64,000 nucleotides of DNA, from contig CABPCP010000005.1 in assembly GCA_902406105.1 (NCBI GenBank), positions 9,013-73,012 on the forward strand. Direction: 5' to 3'. The translations under genes and the position numbers were made by a program. The notes beneath the pieces are model-generated. The model ran no database searches. It saw only the letters and a list, made by a program, of their open reading frames with translations, and was not told the DNA's origin. Shown here piece by piece: positions 55,542 through 63,999 of this stretch; positions within the stretch are counted from its first letter, which is position 1, and each line of letters begins with the position of its first letter. This stretch comes from an uncultured Mordavella sp. (GTDB lineage: Bacteria; Bacillota; Clostridia; Lachnospirales; Lachnospiraceae).

Positions 55542-56757
55542 AAAAGTGCCTCTTTGGGCACAGATCCTCCTGGGTATTGTAGTCGGAATCCTGATAGGTG
55601 TAGTATCCCCGAAGGCGGCAGATGTGATTTCTCCACTTGGAGATATTTTCCTGAACTTATTGAAGATGTTGATCGTTCCACTTGTTTTCTTCAGTATTAC
55701 CAATGGTATCTGCCAAATGAAGGATGTAAAGCAGCTTAGGAGTGTAGGCGGAAGGATTGTTCTCTACTATACGCTTTCCACAGTGGCAGCCGGTATTTTT
55801 GGTGTAATCGGAGGTATGATTACACAACCAGGACGAAATGTAAAGGATTTGGTGCTTTCTTCTGGAGAAGCGGCGGAAGCCTCAGATTTCGATATGGTAG
55901 AAAATATCATATCCTGGTTTCCGGATAATATCGTAAACGCTATGGCGGAAGCAAATATGATCCAGATCATAGTATTCTGTCTGTTCCTTGGTGTGGCTTT
56001 GCTTTCTCTTGGAGAGAGAGTTCCCCGCTTGCTGTCATTGATCCAGGAAGGAAATGATGTTATGCTGAAGATCACGGAGTATGTGATCAATCTTTCTCCA
56101 ATCGGTATTATGTCGTTAATGGCATCTATGATTTCTACACTGTCCAGCGCAATGATGAAAGAAGTATTGGTCTTCATCGCCACGATAGACGTTACTATTG
56201 TGATATTTATGCTTATCTTCTATCCGGCAGTGCTGAAATTTATTGCAAGAGTCAATGTATTTAAGTTTTTCAAAAAAGCATCCGCATCTATGTTAGTAGC
56301 ATTTACGACCACATCTTCTGCCGCTACACTTCCTGTATCTATGAAGGTGGCAGATAAAGGTCTTGGCTGCCCAGAAAAGGTTTATGGATTTACTCTCCCG
56401 CTTGGAAATACCTGTAACATGGATGGAGCGGCAATTCAATATAGCGTGATCGCAGTCTTTGCCTGCAATTTGTTTGGTCTCGCTCTGACACCGGAGAGAA
56501 TTTTCCAGTTCATTTTTCTGAGTCTGATATTGTCGATTGGGGCGGCTGGCGTAAAAGGTTCTGGAATCGTTATGTCTACAATTATTGTACAGACTCTGAT
56601 CGGAGATGCCGGATTAACGCTGATTCCGATTTTGGCGGCTGTATGGCCAACTCTTGATCCATTTGCCACAACGGCAAATAATGTTGGAGACTTAACAGGA
56701 ACCACCCTTGTTTCCAAGAGTCTGCATGTACTGGATGAAGAAGTATATAACAGCTAA
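55528..56757 (+). CDS. Dicarboxylate/amino acid:cation symporter (DAACS family)
   Basis: 409 residues with eight membrane segments and two re-entrant loops. Signature elements: FTTTSSAATLPVSM (serine-rich hairpin, about 254-267) and GNTCNMDGAAI (about 288-298), with the Asp in DLTGTTLVSK near the end. The family takes up glutamate, aspartate, serine/threonine or C4-dicarboxylates with Na+ or H+. The final membrane helix lacks the Arg typical of acidic-substrate carriers (DPFATTANNVGDLTGT), consistent with a neutral amino acid such as serine. The RBS is weak, and a leader ORF overlaps the start. It is in line with the hydroxyacid dehydrogenase. Confidence 0.9.
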   Translation: MGKIKKVPLWAQILLGIVVGILIGVVSPKAADVISPLGDIFLNLLKMLIVPLVFFSITNGICQMKDVKQLRSVGGRIVLYYTLSTVAAGIFGVIGGMITQPGRNVKDLVLSSGEAAEASDFDMVENIISWFPDNIVNAMAEANMIQIIVFCLFLGVALLSLGERVPRLLSLIQEGNDVMLKITEYVINLSPIGIMSLMASMISTLSSAMMKEVLVFIATIDVTIVIFMLIFYPAVLKFIARVNVFKFFKKASASMLVAFTTTSSAATLPVSMKVADKGLGCPEKVYGFTLPLGNTCNMDGAAIQYSVIAVFACNLFGLALTPERIFQFIFLSLILSIGAAGVKGSGIVMSTIIVQTLIGDAGLTLIPILAAVWPTLDPFATTANNVGDLTGTTLVSKSLHVLDEEVYNS

Positions 56758-56775
56758 AGACAAGCAATAAGAAAG

Positions 56776-56824
56776 AAAAATACCTGCCATGAAATCTGAT
56801 AAAGGTTTCATGGCAGGTATTTTT
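56776..56824. terminator. Terminator between the symporter and glycerate kinase
   Basis: A perfect 19-bp inverted repeat (56776-56794 with 56806-56824), A/T-rich at the base so usable in both directions. Confidence 0.88.
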
Positions 56825-56826
56825 GT

Positions 56827-56864
56827 GATATCCGTTTAGGAAATATGTTTCCTAAACGGATATC
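56827..56864. repeat. 17-bp perfect hairpin overlapping the glycerate kinase stop
   Basis: GATATCCGTTTAGGAAA and its complement around the tetraloop TATG. It includes the last codons and stop of glycerate kinase. There is no adjacent T run, so termination alone does not explain it. Confidence 0.8.
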
Positions 56865-57985
56865 AGGCGAAAAACCTGTTCTGCAGTCAGTGATAAGTTT
56901 TCTCTTGCGTTGGCGGGGTCCATTGCTTCCTCCAAAGTGGTGATTCCCCGGACAATTGGAAAGAAGGCATCGATTCCTGCCTGGTTGCAGGCAGAGGCAT
57001 CCTTGGTAACACTTCCGGCAAAGGCAACAACGATTGCTCCGTATTTTTTCGCAAGACGGGCAACGCCGATGGGGGCTTTTCCCATTGCAGTCTGATGATC
57101 TAACCGTCCTTCCCCTGTAACCACAACATCCGCATCCTGGAGTTCTTTTTCTAGATTAATCGCATCCAGAATGAGATCTATGCCTGGAACAAGAGTTGCT
57201 TTAAGATAACTTAAGAAAGCAAATCCTAAGCCGCCCGCAGCTCCGGCACCTGTTGCATCTGCAAATTGAGTCTGAGTAGCATCTGCAGTGACTTTAGCAT
57301 AATGTTCCATTGCTGTATCCAGAGGCGCTTTCATTTCTTCAGTTACTCCTTTTTGAGGGCCGTAGATATAGGTGGCGCCATTTGGTCCGCAAAGAGGATT
57401 AGTAACATCACAGGCAACTTGGAATTCACAGTCTTTAAGCAGAGGATTCATATTTTCTGTAGAAATAGATGCAATTTTAGAGAGAGCCTGAGCGCCTTCT
57501 CCAGGGTCATATCCATCTTTGTCAAGAAAACGATATCCTAATGCCTTCAACATGCCAAGACCTCCGTCATTGGTAGCGCCTCCTCCGATTCCGATGATGA
57601 ACTTTCGGCATCCGCGGCAGACCGCATCCAGGATCATTTCTCCAACACCGTATGTTGTAGCAGTCAAAGGGTCTTTTTGCGCCGCAGGTACCAGCGTAAG
57701 TCCGGCAGCACTGGCCATCTCAAGAACAGCTGTTTTACTTTCTTCCATATATCCATAGTAAGCTGATACGGGAGAACCAAGCGGTCCAGTCACTTGCAGA
57801 TCAATGCGGGTTCCGCCAAGCCCTTCGATCAAGGAATCCGTAGTCCCCTCACCTCCATCAGCCAGAGGTTTTATTACGACTTTTGCATCTGGGCGGGCGG
57901 ATAAAATACCCTGCTTTACCGCAAGTCCAGCCTGGGTGGAAGAAAGGCTCCCTTTTAGGGAATCGATAGCGACAACAACTTTCAT
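56852..57985 (-). CDS. Glycerate kinase (GlxK/GarK family)
   Basis: 377 residues. N-terminal MKVVVAIDSLKGSLSS and KPLADGGEGT (about 39-48), GIGGGATNDGG (about 132-142), GAGAAGGLGFAFL, and TGEGRLDHQT (about 283-292), all characteristic of the GlxK/GarK family. It makes 2-phosphoglycerate from D-glycerate. The CdaR regulator lies directly upstream on the same strand; the symporter and dehydrogenase face it. AGGTATATC precedes the ATG. Confidence 0.95.
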   Translation of the reverse strand: MKVVVAIDSLKGSLSSTQAGLAVKQGILSARPDAKVVIKPLADGGEGTTDSLIEGLGGTRIDLQVTGPLGSPVSAYYGYMEESKTAVLEMASAAGLTLVPAAQKDPLTATTYGVGEMILDAVCRGCRKFIIGIGGGATNDGGLGMLKALGYRFLDKDGYDPGEGAQALSKIASISTENMNPLLKDCEFQVACDVTNPLCGPNGATYIYGPQKGVTEEMKAPLDTAMEHYAKVTADATQTQFADATGAGAAGGLGFAFLSYLKATLVPGIDLILDAINLEKELQDADVVVTGEGRLDHQTAMGKAPIGVARLAKKYGAIVVAFAGSVTKDASACNQAGIDAFFPIVRGITTLEEAMDPANARENLSLTAEQVFRLISV

Positions 57986-58129
57986 AACGATATACCTCCG
58001 TTTTTAAAATAGGGATTTTTTAACCCTGTTTCTTTCAGTATAGCGAAGAAAGAAAAAAAGAATATATTACTTATACTAAAATTAGAATTAAAAATCTGAT
58101 ATATATTAGTACAAATAACAAGGATAGTT

Positions 58130-59182
58130 CTATTTTTGAAAATATAGGGCTAGTCGCAGGAGAAATGCATCTTGGAAAACTCTTGGATTTTTTTTACATT
58201 TTTCAGCAATTTTATCTAATTGGTATTGGAGCGTATTTTTGTGGATAAAAAGTTTATCTGCCGTAAGCTTTAAGGACATATCGCAGGAAAAATAGGTTTT
58301 CAGCACAAAGCGTTCTTTATCTGAGAGATGGCCAAGAAGCTGGGAAACATAAAGTTCTTGCAGGTTTTGAGGAATATGTTCTAATAGATATTCTACGGAC
58401 AGATCAGTAATATCACAGAATGTTAGATTCTGATTTTGTGCGTGTCTGAGCGCCGTACGAGCATTTTGATAGGAGTCGGAAGCTTCAAGGATTGGAGAAA
58501 AATTTCCAAAACCTGCATGGATTCGTCCTTGAAATTTTTGAGAGAATTCTTCCTTAGAAAAGGATAAGAACGTTTTTCGGTCAAAAAAGACAATCCATTC
58601 GCTGGGATAAAGATACTGTGAGATCCTGCATCCCATAGACTGAAAATAGAATCGCAGAGATTGTTCTGGGCAAGAGTCTGTCATATGGATGGAAAGCACC
58701 GCAGCCTCGTCCTCTGGTTGGAATCCATATTTTTTCAGAAGAAGTGTAAGCTGCTCCATATTTTGGATGTTTTGATAGATTAGGGAGGTGATCACATATT
58801 GGAGAGCTCTGGATTCGGATAGCATTTCTTCGTTTAACTGCTGTTCTTTTAGAAAGACCTCTGTGATTTTGGTGATCAAAAAACCATAGGATTTAAGTTC
58901 TTTTGGCTGCCCTGTGATTCCAATTACAGCAATTGGTGTCCCATCGAGAAAGATAGGATAATTAATACCTGATTTTGAGCCCTGAAAGGGATGTGATTCA
59001 TCTACAAAAACAGGAGAGGCTGTTTCCAGGGCATAAGCGCCCGCCGCATGAAAAGACCCGATTCGGTCTGGATCGGTACTGCCTATGATCATACCGGAAG
59101 GGCTGATAAGATTTGTATCTTTTTTTACAACTTCATAGATCGCGTGAACAATCTGCATTGCCAAAGCTTTTGAGATTTCCAT
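58130..59182 (-). CDS. cdaR: CdaR-family (sugar diacid) transcriptional regulator
   Basis: 350 residues. N-terminal sugar-diacid-recognition domain (about 1-135; MEISKALAMQIVHAIYEVVKKDTNLISPSGMIIGSTDPDRIGSFH), a middle GGDEF-like/linker region and a C-terminal PucR-type helix-turn-helix (about 293-348; LTADKLFIHKNTLQYQLDKI). In Escherichia coli CdaR controls glucarate/galactarate/glycerate genes including garK. Its place before glycerate kinase fits glycerate sensing. Confidence 0.93.
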   Translation of the reverse strand: MEISKALAMQIVHAIYEVVKKDTNLISPSGMIIGSTDPDRIGSFHAAGAYALETASPVFVDESHPFQGSKSGINYPIFLDGTPIAVIGITGQPKELKSYGFLITKITEVFLKEQQLNEEMLSESRALQYVITSLIYQNIQNMEQLTLLLKKYGFQPEDEAAVLSIHMTDSCPEQSLRFYFQSMGCRISQYLYPSEWIVFFDRKTFLSFSKEEFSQKFQGRIHAGFGNFSPILEASDSYQNARTALRHAQNQNLTFCDITDLSVEYLLEHIPQNLQELYVSQLLGHLSDKERFVLKTYFSCDMSLKLTADKLFIHKNTLQYQLDKIAEKCKKNPRVFQDAFLLRLALYFQK

Positions 59183-59204
59183 AAATCTTACTCCTGTTTT
59201 AAAA

Positions 59205-59263
59205 AAGTAATCCTATCATCCAGTTTATCATGCAAGTTTCAACTTCTCAATAAGGGATTACTT
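59205..59263. promoter_or_regulatory. Separated inverted repeat in the cdaR/membrane-protein gap
   Basis: AAGTAATCC (59205-59213) and its complement GGATTACTT (59255-59263), 41 bp apart, about four helical turns. They flank the centre of the 137-bp divergent region. Confidence 0.4.
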
Positions 59264-59319
59264 ATGATATAGTTTAAGAAAAAAGATGCATACTATAATG
59301 CATAGGTAGGAGGTTTTCT

Positions 59320-60810
59320 ATGAACGAAAGACCATTAGTCCGGAAAATGAGAGAAGATTATCAATATTTTGGCGGGATAAGTCTTGTATATGGAATAATT
59401 TTCACATTCTGCCTGTATAAGAATATGCATGGAATCACCTTTCCTATATGTGTGATCGCAACAATTTTAACAGCCTTTCTATTTATGAAGAGAATCCATT
59501 ACAAACTTCAAAAAAAATCCATCCCATATATTGTGGGAATGCTTTTGCTCGGACTTTCCACGGCTTTGACGACTTCCTTTTTCCTGCATTTTTTCAATAT
59601 GATCGGAATTATCCTGCTATTTTTTGTGTGGATGATCCATCAGTTTTATGAAGACGAGAACTGGAATTTTCCTGCGTATATCAAGCGGCTCTTTCTTCTT
59701 TTTGGAACAATGGCCGCATCGGTACTTTATCCTTTCTCTCATGGAACAGGGTATCTGTCTAGGACGCAGAATAAGAAAAAGCAGACGGTCGCCGCAGTTG
59801 TAATAGGATTTTTTGTCGCTCTTGGAATTTTATGTATTGTTCTTCCTTTATTATTAAGATCAGATGTTGTGTTTGCTAAAATATTTGGACAAATTTTGAA
59901 ATATATTAATTTTGGAAACCTGATAGGTATAGGGGTTACGATTGTACTGGGATTTATCCTTGCGTACAGTTTTTTTGCGGCTTTATGCAAATATAATTTT
60001 CCAAATGAAAATAAAAGGAAAATCCGATATTTTAATCCGGTGATTGGGATAACATTTACAAGTATTGTAAGCGTTATCTACCTATTATATTGTTTGATCC
60101 AGATCATCTACCTTTTTATTGGAATCCAGACAGGACTCCCGGCGGAAGTGACCTATTCGGAATACGCAAGAGGCGGCTTTTGGGAATTGCTGTTTGTCAG
60201 TTTCCTGAATTTTATCATGGTGCTCTTGTGTATGTTCCTATTTAAAGATAGTATTCCATTGAAAGTTATCCTTACGGTTATCTCAGCCTGTACTTTTATC
60301 ATGATCTTCTCGGCGGCCTATCGTATGTTTTTATATGTAGGCGTTTATCACCTGACCTTTTTGAGGATTCTTGTGCTTTGGTTTCTGATCACTCTTATTT
60401 TTATCATGAGCGGAGTGGTGGTGAGTATATATAAAGAAAGATTTCCTCTTTTTCGTTATATTATGGCAGTGGTAAGTGTTCTGTATATTGGATTCTCTTT
60501 TTCTAGGCCAGATGCGATTGTCGCGAGATATAACGTTGCCCATTCGGAAAATATGAAAGAAGAAGATATATATTATCTTTTGACGAAACTTTCAACAGAC
60601 GCCGCGCCAGTCATTGCGGATATAGATGTGAGCCATTATGATGATTATGTAAAAGGGGATGTGTATCAATATTTTCTTGATATATCAGAAAGAAACAAAG
60701 GAATTTATTTCAGAAAGGCAAACTATTCCAGAATCAGGGCCAAAATGACGGCAGACCGATATATACAAAAGCATAAAGAGTATCAATATAATTGGTATGA
60801 TGAATGGTAA
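59320..60810 (+). CDS. DUF4153/DUF4173-like polytopic membrane protein
   Basis: 496 residues with about twelve membrane segments. The segment TYSEYARGGFWELLFVSFLN (about 280-299) matches the conserved core of the DUF4173 family; the C-terminal soluble tail (about 400-496) contains NVAHSENMKEEDIYYLLTKLSTDAAP. Function unknown. AGGAGG precedes the ATG, and a stem-loop follows the stop. It is not in an obvious operon. Confidence 0.7.
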   Translation: MNERPLVRKMREDYQYFGGISLVYGIIFTFCLYKNMHGITFPICVIATILTAFLFMKRIHYKLQKKSIPYIVGMLLLGLSTALTTSFFLHFFNMIGIILLFFVWMIHQFYEDENWNFPAYIKRLFLLFGTMAASVLYPFSHGTGYLSRTQNKKKQTVAAVVIGFFVALGILCIVLPLLLRSDVVFAKIFGQILKYINFGNLIGIGVTIVLGFILAYSFFAALCKYNFPNENKRKIRYFNPVIGITFTSIVSVIYLLYCLIQIIYLFIGIQTGLPAEVTYSEYARGGFWELLFVSFLNFIMVLLCMFLFKDSIPLKVILTVISACTFIMIFSAAYRMFLYVGVYHLTFLRILVLWFLITLIFIMSGVVVSIYKERFPLFRYIMAVVSVLYIGFSFSRPDAIVARYNVAHSENMKEEDIYYLLTKLSTDAAPVIADIDVSHYDDYVKGDVYQYFLDISERNKGIYFRKANYSRIRAKMTADRYIQKHKEYQYNWYDEW

Positions 60811-60832
60811 GAGAAGATACTCATCATAATAA

Positions 60833-60859
60833 CCCCGTTCTGGATTTACCGGAACGGGG
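60833..60859. terminator. Stem-loop between membrane protein and ABC permease
   Basis: An 11-bp GC-rich stem (CCCCGTTCTGG region) with a 5-nt loop, between convergent genes; only a weak T run. Confidence 0.6.
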
Positions 60860-60878
60860 CTGTTCTTTGTATCAATCA

Positions 60879-61610
60879 CTATGAAATTTCTGCCTTTTTC
60901 AAAAGCCGATAGCTGCAGATGATCAAAAGAATCGTGACCAAAGAGAAAGTTAAAAAAGAAAACAAAGGATTTCCTGTGTTTCTGCCAAGTAAGGTCAAAA
61001 GAACCTTGGCAAAACCATTCCAAAATGGGGCGATAAAATTATAAGATACCGGCAGGAGTACAAAGAGTGTGACCGGAAGCCCGGCGGCAATAAGGATTTT
61101 TCCAAATTTACCTGCTCTGTAGAACAAAGTTCCCAGAAAATATCCAAGAATAAAACTTAAGTAGAAAATCAATATATTAAACAGAAAATTCAAAATGGAT
61201 TCTAAAACAACATTTTCTGAAAGAGCGGGATAAAAAGCTGCCAGAAATGCCGTTGTCAAATCCTCGGATACAAAACCAAGAGGTTGCAGAATGACGGTCA
61301 GGATCAGGGAAATAATAGCCATCCCTATATCTAGAAGTAAGAAGCTGACCAAACAGCTTTTAAAATACGTTTTCCTGGAAAGGCCATTTTGTGTAAACAT
61401 CCAGAAATATTCTTTAAATACTACAAGACCAAGGATAAAATTCATTAGGACGATCGAAGAATTTGTCCCGTTAAAATTAATGGCAGAACCGGAAGAATCC
61501 GTGGTTGCTACCAGGAGATTTCCTGTCAGAATGAAGAAAGTATAGACCAGGAAGAAAATAAAGATTACCTTTTTTAAATCATATAAGAAATATTTCACTG
61601 CGGTTTTCAT
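60879..61610 (-). CDS. ABC transporter permease of the YtrA-type operon
   Basis: 243 residues, six predicted membrane segments, with the early motif FKEYFWMFTQNGLSRKTYFKSCLVS (about 66-90) that recalls ABC-2 permeases of the YtrC/D sort. No extracellular domain. It lies 15 nt after the ATPase gene and completes the GntR-ATPase-permease operon. Confidence 0.8.
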   Translation of the reverse strand: MKTAVKYFLYDLKKVIFIFFLVYTFFILTGNLLVATTDSSGSAINFNGTNSSIVLMNFILGLVVFKEYFWMFTQNGLSRKTYFKSCLVSFLLLDIGMAIISLILTVILQPLGFVSEDLTTAFLAAFYPALSENVVLESILNFLFNILIFYLSFILGYFLGTLFYRAGKFGKILIAAGLPVTLFVLLPVSYNFIAPFWNGFAKVLLTLLGRNTGNPLFSFLTFSLVTILLIICSYRLLKKAEIS

Positions 61611-61625
61611 AAATAGCCTCCTATA

Positions 61626-62474
61626 CTATACATTGGTTAATTGGATAAAAAGTTTCTGCAGATCCAGCGGAGTGATTTCCAGGCCATTTAATTCCTCAGA
61701 ATCAGGTGTTCCAAGGATGTAAGCCGTTTTTAATCCTCCAAGGACATCTTGGCCGATGGTGTTCCTTCCTTCTATATAAGAATCCACCTGTGAGGCAGGA
61801 CCGGAGATAGAATATCCCTGCTTTAAGAGATTTTCACAAGAATCCTGGCATAAGATTTTTCCCTTCTTTATGATGATAATATCTTCAAGCACTGTGGCCA
61901 CTTCATCGATCAAATGAGTTGAGATCACGCAGGTGAAGGGATCATCACTATATTTTTGAATCAGCGTTTTGTAAAAAAGTTCCCTGTGGTTGGCATCCAG
62001 ACCAAGAACCGGTTCATCCAGAAAGATGAAGGGAGTGTTAACGGAAAGAGCGGTAATATTTCTGAAAATCGACTGATATCCGGTAGAAAGGGCAGTTACT
62101 TTCTTTTTCAACGGAAGTTCAAATAATTCAGAAAGCTTTAGCGCATACTCCATATCAAAGTTAGGAAAGAATTCTCCGGACCATTTAAAGGCATCTTTGA
62201 CCTTGATAGTATCTGGAAATAGATTTTTTTCCCCAATCAGATAGAATTGTTTTAGAATCTGATCATTCTCAGACACATCCTGACCGTCCAGCGTAACGCT
62301 GCCCTGGTCTGGATACAGTCTGTTATTAATGATATTCAATAAAGTAGTTTTGCCGGCCCCGTTTCTTCCAAGCAGGCCGTAGATTTTATTTTCTTCAATC
62401 CGAACAGACACGTTATCCAGAGCTTTCGTATCTTTAAAAGTTTTTGAAACATTTTTAATTTCAAGAGCACTCAC
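61626..62474 (-). CDS. ABC transporter ATP-binding protein (YtrB-like)
   Basis: 282 residues. Walker A GRNGAGKTT (about 36-44), signature LSTGYQSIFRN (about 129-139), Walker B FIFLDEPVLGLD, H-loop STHL. The signature departs from LSGGQ, as is common in YtrB-type ATPases partnered with GntR regulators. Its start overlaps the regulator stop (ATGA at 62471-62474). Confidence 0.9.
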   Translation of the reverse strand: MSALEIKNVSKTFKDTKALDNVSVRIEENKIYGLLGRNGAGKTTLLNIINNRLYPDQGSVTLDGQDVSENDQILKQFYLIGEKNLFPDTIKVKDAFKWSGEFFPNFDMEYALKLSELFELPLKKKVTALSTGYQSIFRNITALSVNTPFIFLDEPVLGLDANHRELFYKTLIQKYSDDPFTCVISTHLIDEVATVLEDIIIIKKGKILCQDSCENLLKQGYSISGPASQVDSYIEGRNTIGQDVLGGLKTAYILGTPDSEELNGLEITPLDLQKLFIQLTNV

Positions 62475-62839
62475 TGCGCAAACCCCCTTTCAATCATAGC
62501 AATAATATCATCGCTGCTGATTCCCAGTTTTCTGGCCTCTTCGACCAAGCGGCCGATATAATTTTCATAAAATTGATCTTGTCTTTTTTGCTTTAGTTTT
62601 TTTACAGCATCCTTGGCTACAAACATTCCGACTCCTCTTTTCTTAAAAATGATATGATCCTCTACAAGAAGATTAATTCCCTTTAACGCCGTTGCGGGAT
62701 TGATCTTGTAACTTACAGAAAACTCCGTAATAGAAGGAATCTGACTTTCTTCCAGAAAAAGCCCAGTCAGGATTCCATCCTCGATGCCTTCGGCAATCTG
62801 TATAAAAATAGGCTTTTCACTATCTAATTCCAATTTCAT
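62471..62839 (-). CDS. GntR-family regulator, YtrA subfamily
   Basis: 122 residues: winged helix (about 8-72; FIQIAEGIEDGILTGLFLEESQIPSITEFSVSYKINPATALKGINLL) and a short two-helix dimerisation tail, the YtrA architecture. These repressors control linked ABC transporters and often respond to cell-wall antibiotics. The candidate operator lies at 62870-62891. GGGAGGG precedes the ATG. Confidence 0.92.
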   Translation of the reverse strand: MKLELDSEKPIFIQIAEGIEDGILTGLFLEESQIPSITEFSVSYKINPATALKGINLLVEDHIIFKKRGVGMFVAKDAVKKLKQKRQDQFYENYIGRLVEEARKLGISSDDIIAMIERGFAQ

Positions 62840-62869
62840 GAGAATACAGCCCTCCCTTCTTGTTGTTTG

Positions 62870-62891
62870 GTTAATTAGTTGAGTAATTAAC
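62870..62891. promoter_or_regulatory. YtrA-type operator
   Basis: GTTAATTA and its complement TAATTAAC separated by 6 nt, just downstream of the -10 box, 31 nt before the regulator start. Confidence 0.65.
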
Positions 62892-62900
62892 TATATATGT

Positions 62901-62929
62901 ATTAAAGCATACAAAGAAAAAAATGTCAA
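62901..62929 (-). promoter_or_regulatory. Promoter of the GntR/ABC operon
   Basis: TTGACA (62924-62929), 17 nt, TTTAAT (62901-62906) on the minus strand. Confidence 0.75.
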
Positions 62930-62934
62930 CAATT

Positions 62935-62996
62935 AATTTGGGCCGGGGGATTTTTAAAAATCCCCCGGCCCAAATTGAAAAAGCCCTGTCCCTTTT
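62935..62996. repeat. Dispersed palindromic element, copy 10
   Basis: A perfect 42-bp palindrome (62935-62976), then GAAAAAGCCCTGTCCC. The tail end overlaps the -35 hexamer of the acyltransferase promoter. Confidence 0.9.
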
Positions 62997-63023
62997 GACA
63001 ATATAGAAATCTAAGATTATACT
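62995..63023 (+). promoter_or_regulatory. Promoter of the acyltransferase gene
   Basis: TTGACA (62995-63000), 17 nt, TATACT (63018-63023). The first bases of the -35 hexamer belong to the repeat tail. Confidence 0.8.
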
Positions 63024-63056
63024 GAAAGAAATAATCCTAAAAAGGAGTACTTAATA

Positions 63057-63779
63057 ATGAAGAGAATATTAATGATGGTGTTTAGAAATATATTATTGGT
63101 TCCTGTTACATGGTTTAGATTGTGTTATCATGCAAACCATACAGAAAAATATACAGAAGAAGAACAATATAAGATGCTCCGATTTATTACGCTGCGTGCA
63201 AATAAAGGGGGAAACGTCCATATTGACGTACACGGAAAAGAAAATATCCCAACAGAAAATGGATTTATGTTTTTTCCAAATCACCAGGGGCTGTATGATG
63301 TTTTGGCGATTATTGAAGCCAGTCCAAGACCGTTTTCTGTGGTCGCTAAAAAGGAGATAGGGAATATTCCATTCCTGAAGCAGGTTTTCGCCTGCATGAA
63401 AGCTTATCTAATGGACCGGGAAGATGTAAGACAGTCTATGGAGATTATCATTAATGTAACAAAGGAAGTGAAAAATGGAAGAAACTATTTGATTTTTGCC
63501 GAGGGGACACGATCAAAAAACGGAAATAATATTCAAACTTTTAAAGGAGGAAGCTTCAAAGCAGCAACAAAAGCAAAATGCCCGATAGTTCCAGTAGCCT
63601 TGATCGACTCATTTAAGCCTTTTGATACAAATACAATAAGTCCAGTGACCGTTCAAGTACATTTTCTGGAGCCGATCTGCTATGAAGAGTATAAAGATAT
63701 GAAGACGACAGAAATCGCAGAAATAGTAGAAGAGCGGATACAAAAGACTATTTATGAAAATATAAGAGCAGAACTATGA
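63057..63779 (+). CDS. plsC: 1-acyl-sn-glycerol-3-phosphate acyltransferase
   Basis: 240 residues. Acyltransferase motifs: NHQGLYD (NHxxxxD type, about 75-81), a Lys/Gly region IGNIPFLKQVFACMKAYLMDR, EGTRS (about 149-153), and the later VPVALIDS. An N-terminal membrane-associating helix (about 3-24) is present. It makes phosphatidic acid from lysophosphatidic acid in membrane lipid synthesis. AAAGGAG precedes the ATG; transcribed from the promoter at 62995. Confidence 0.92.
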   Translation: MKRILMMVFRNILLVPVTWFRLCYHANHTEKYTEEEQYKMLRFITLRANKGGNVHIDVHGKENIPTENGFMFFPNHQGLYDVLAIIEASPRPFSVVAKKEIGNIPFLKQVFACMKAYLMDREDVRQSMEIIINVTKEVKNGRNYLIFAEGTRSKNGNNIQTFKGGSFKAATKAKCPIVPVALIDSFKPFDTNTISPVTVQVHFLEPICYEEYKDMKTTEIAEIVEERIQKTIYENIRAEL

Positions 63780-63825
63780 TGGTATAAAAATATTAATTAA
63801 GGAAAGAATCCAAAGGAAAAAGTGA

Positions 63826-63854
63826 TTGACAATAGAGAAGAGGTTTAGTATAAT
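63826..63854 (+). promoter_or_regulatory. tRNA-Ser promoter
   Basis: TTGACA (63826-63831), 17 nt, TATAAT (63849-63854), ten nt before the tRNA. Confidence 0.85.
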
Positions 63855-63864
63855 TACCTTTGCT

Positions 63865-63952
63865 GGAGAAATACTCAAGAGGCTGAAGAGGCGCCCCTGC
63901 TAAGGGTGTAGGTCGGGCAACCGGCGCGAGGGTTCAAATCCCTCTTTCTCCG
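63865..63952 (+). tRNA. tRNA-Ser (anticodon GCT)
   Basis: An 88-nt tRNA with acceptor GGAGAAA/TTTCTCC, anticodon loop CTGCTAA (GCT, reading AGC/AGU), a long variable arm (GTCGGGCAACCGGC region) typical of class II tRNAs, and GGTTCAAATCC T arm. CCA is not encoded. Confidence 0.95.
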
Positions 63953-63966
63953 TTTAGTCAAGGATG

Positions 63967-63999
63967 ACTGTCTGGAGCGGAAGTTTCAGACAGTTTTTT
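63967..63999 (+). terminator. Terminator of tRNA-Ser
   Basis: ACTGTCTG (63967-63974) pairs with CAGACAGT (63987-63994), followed by a T run to the window end. Confidence 0.88.
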
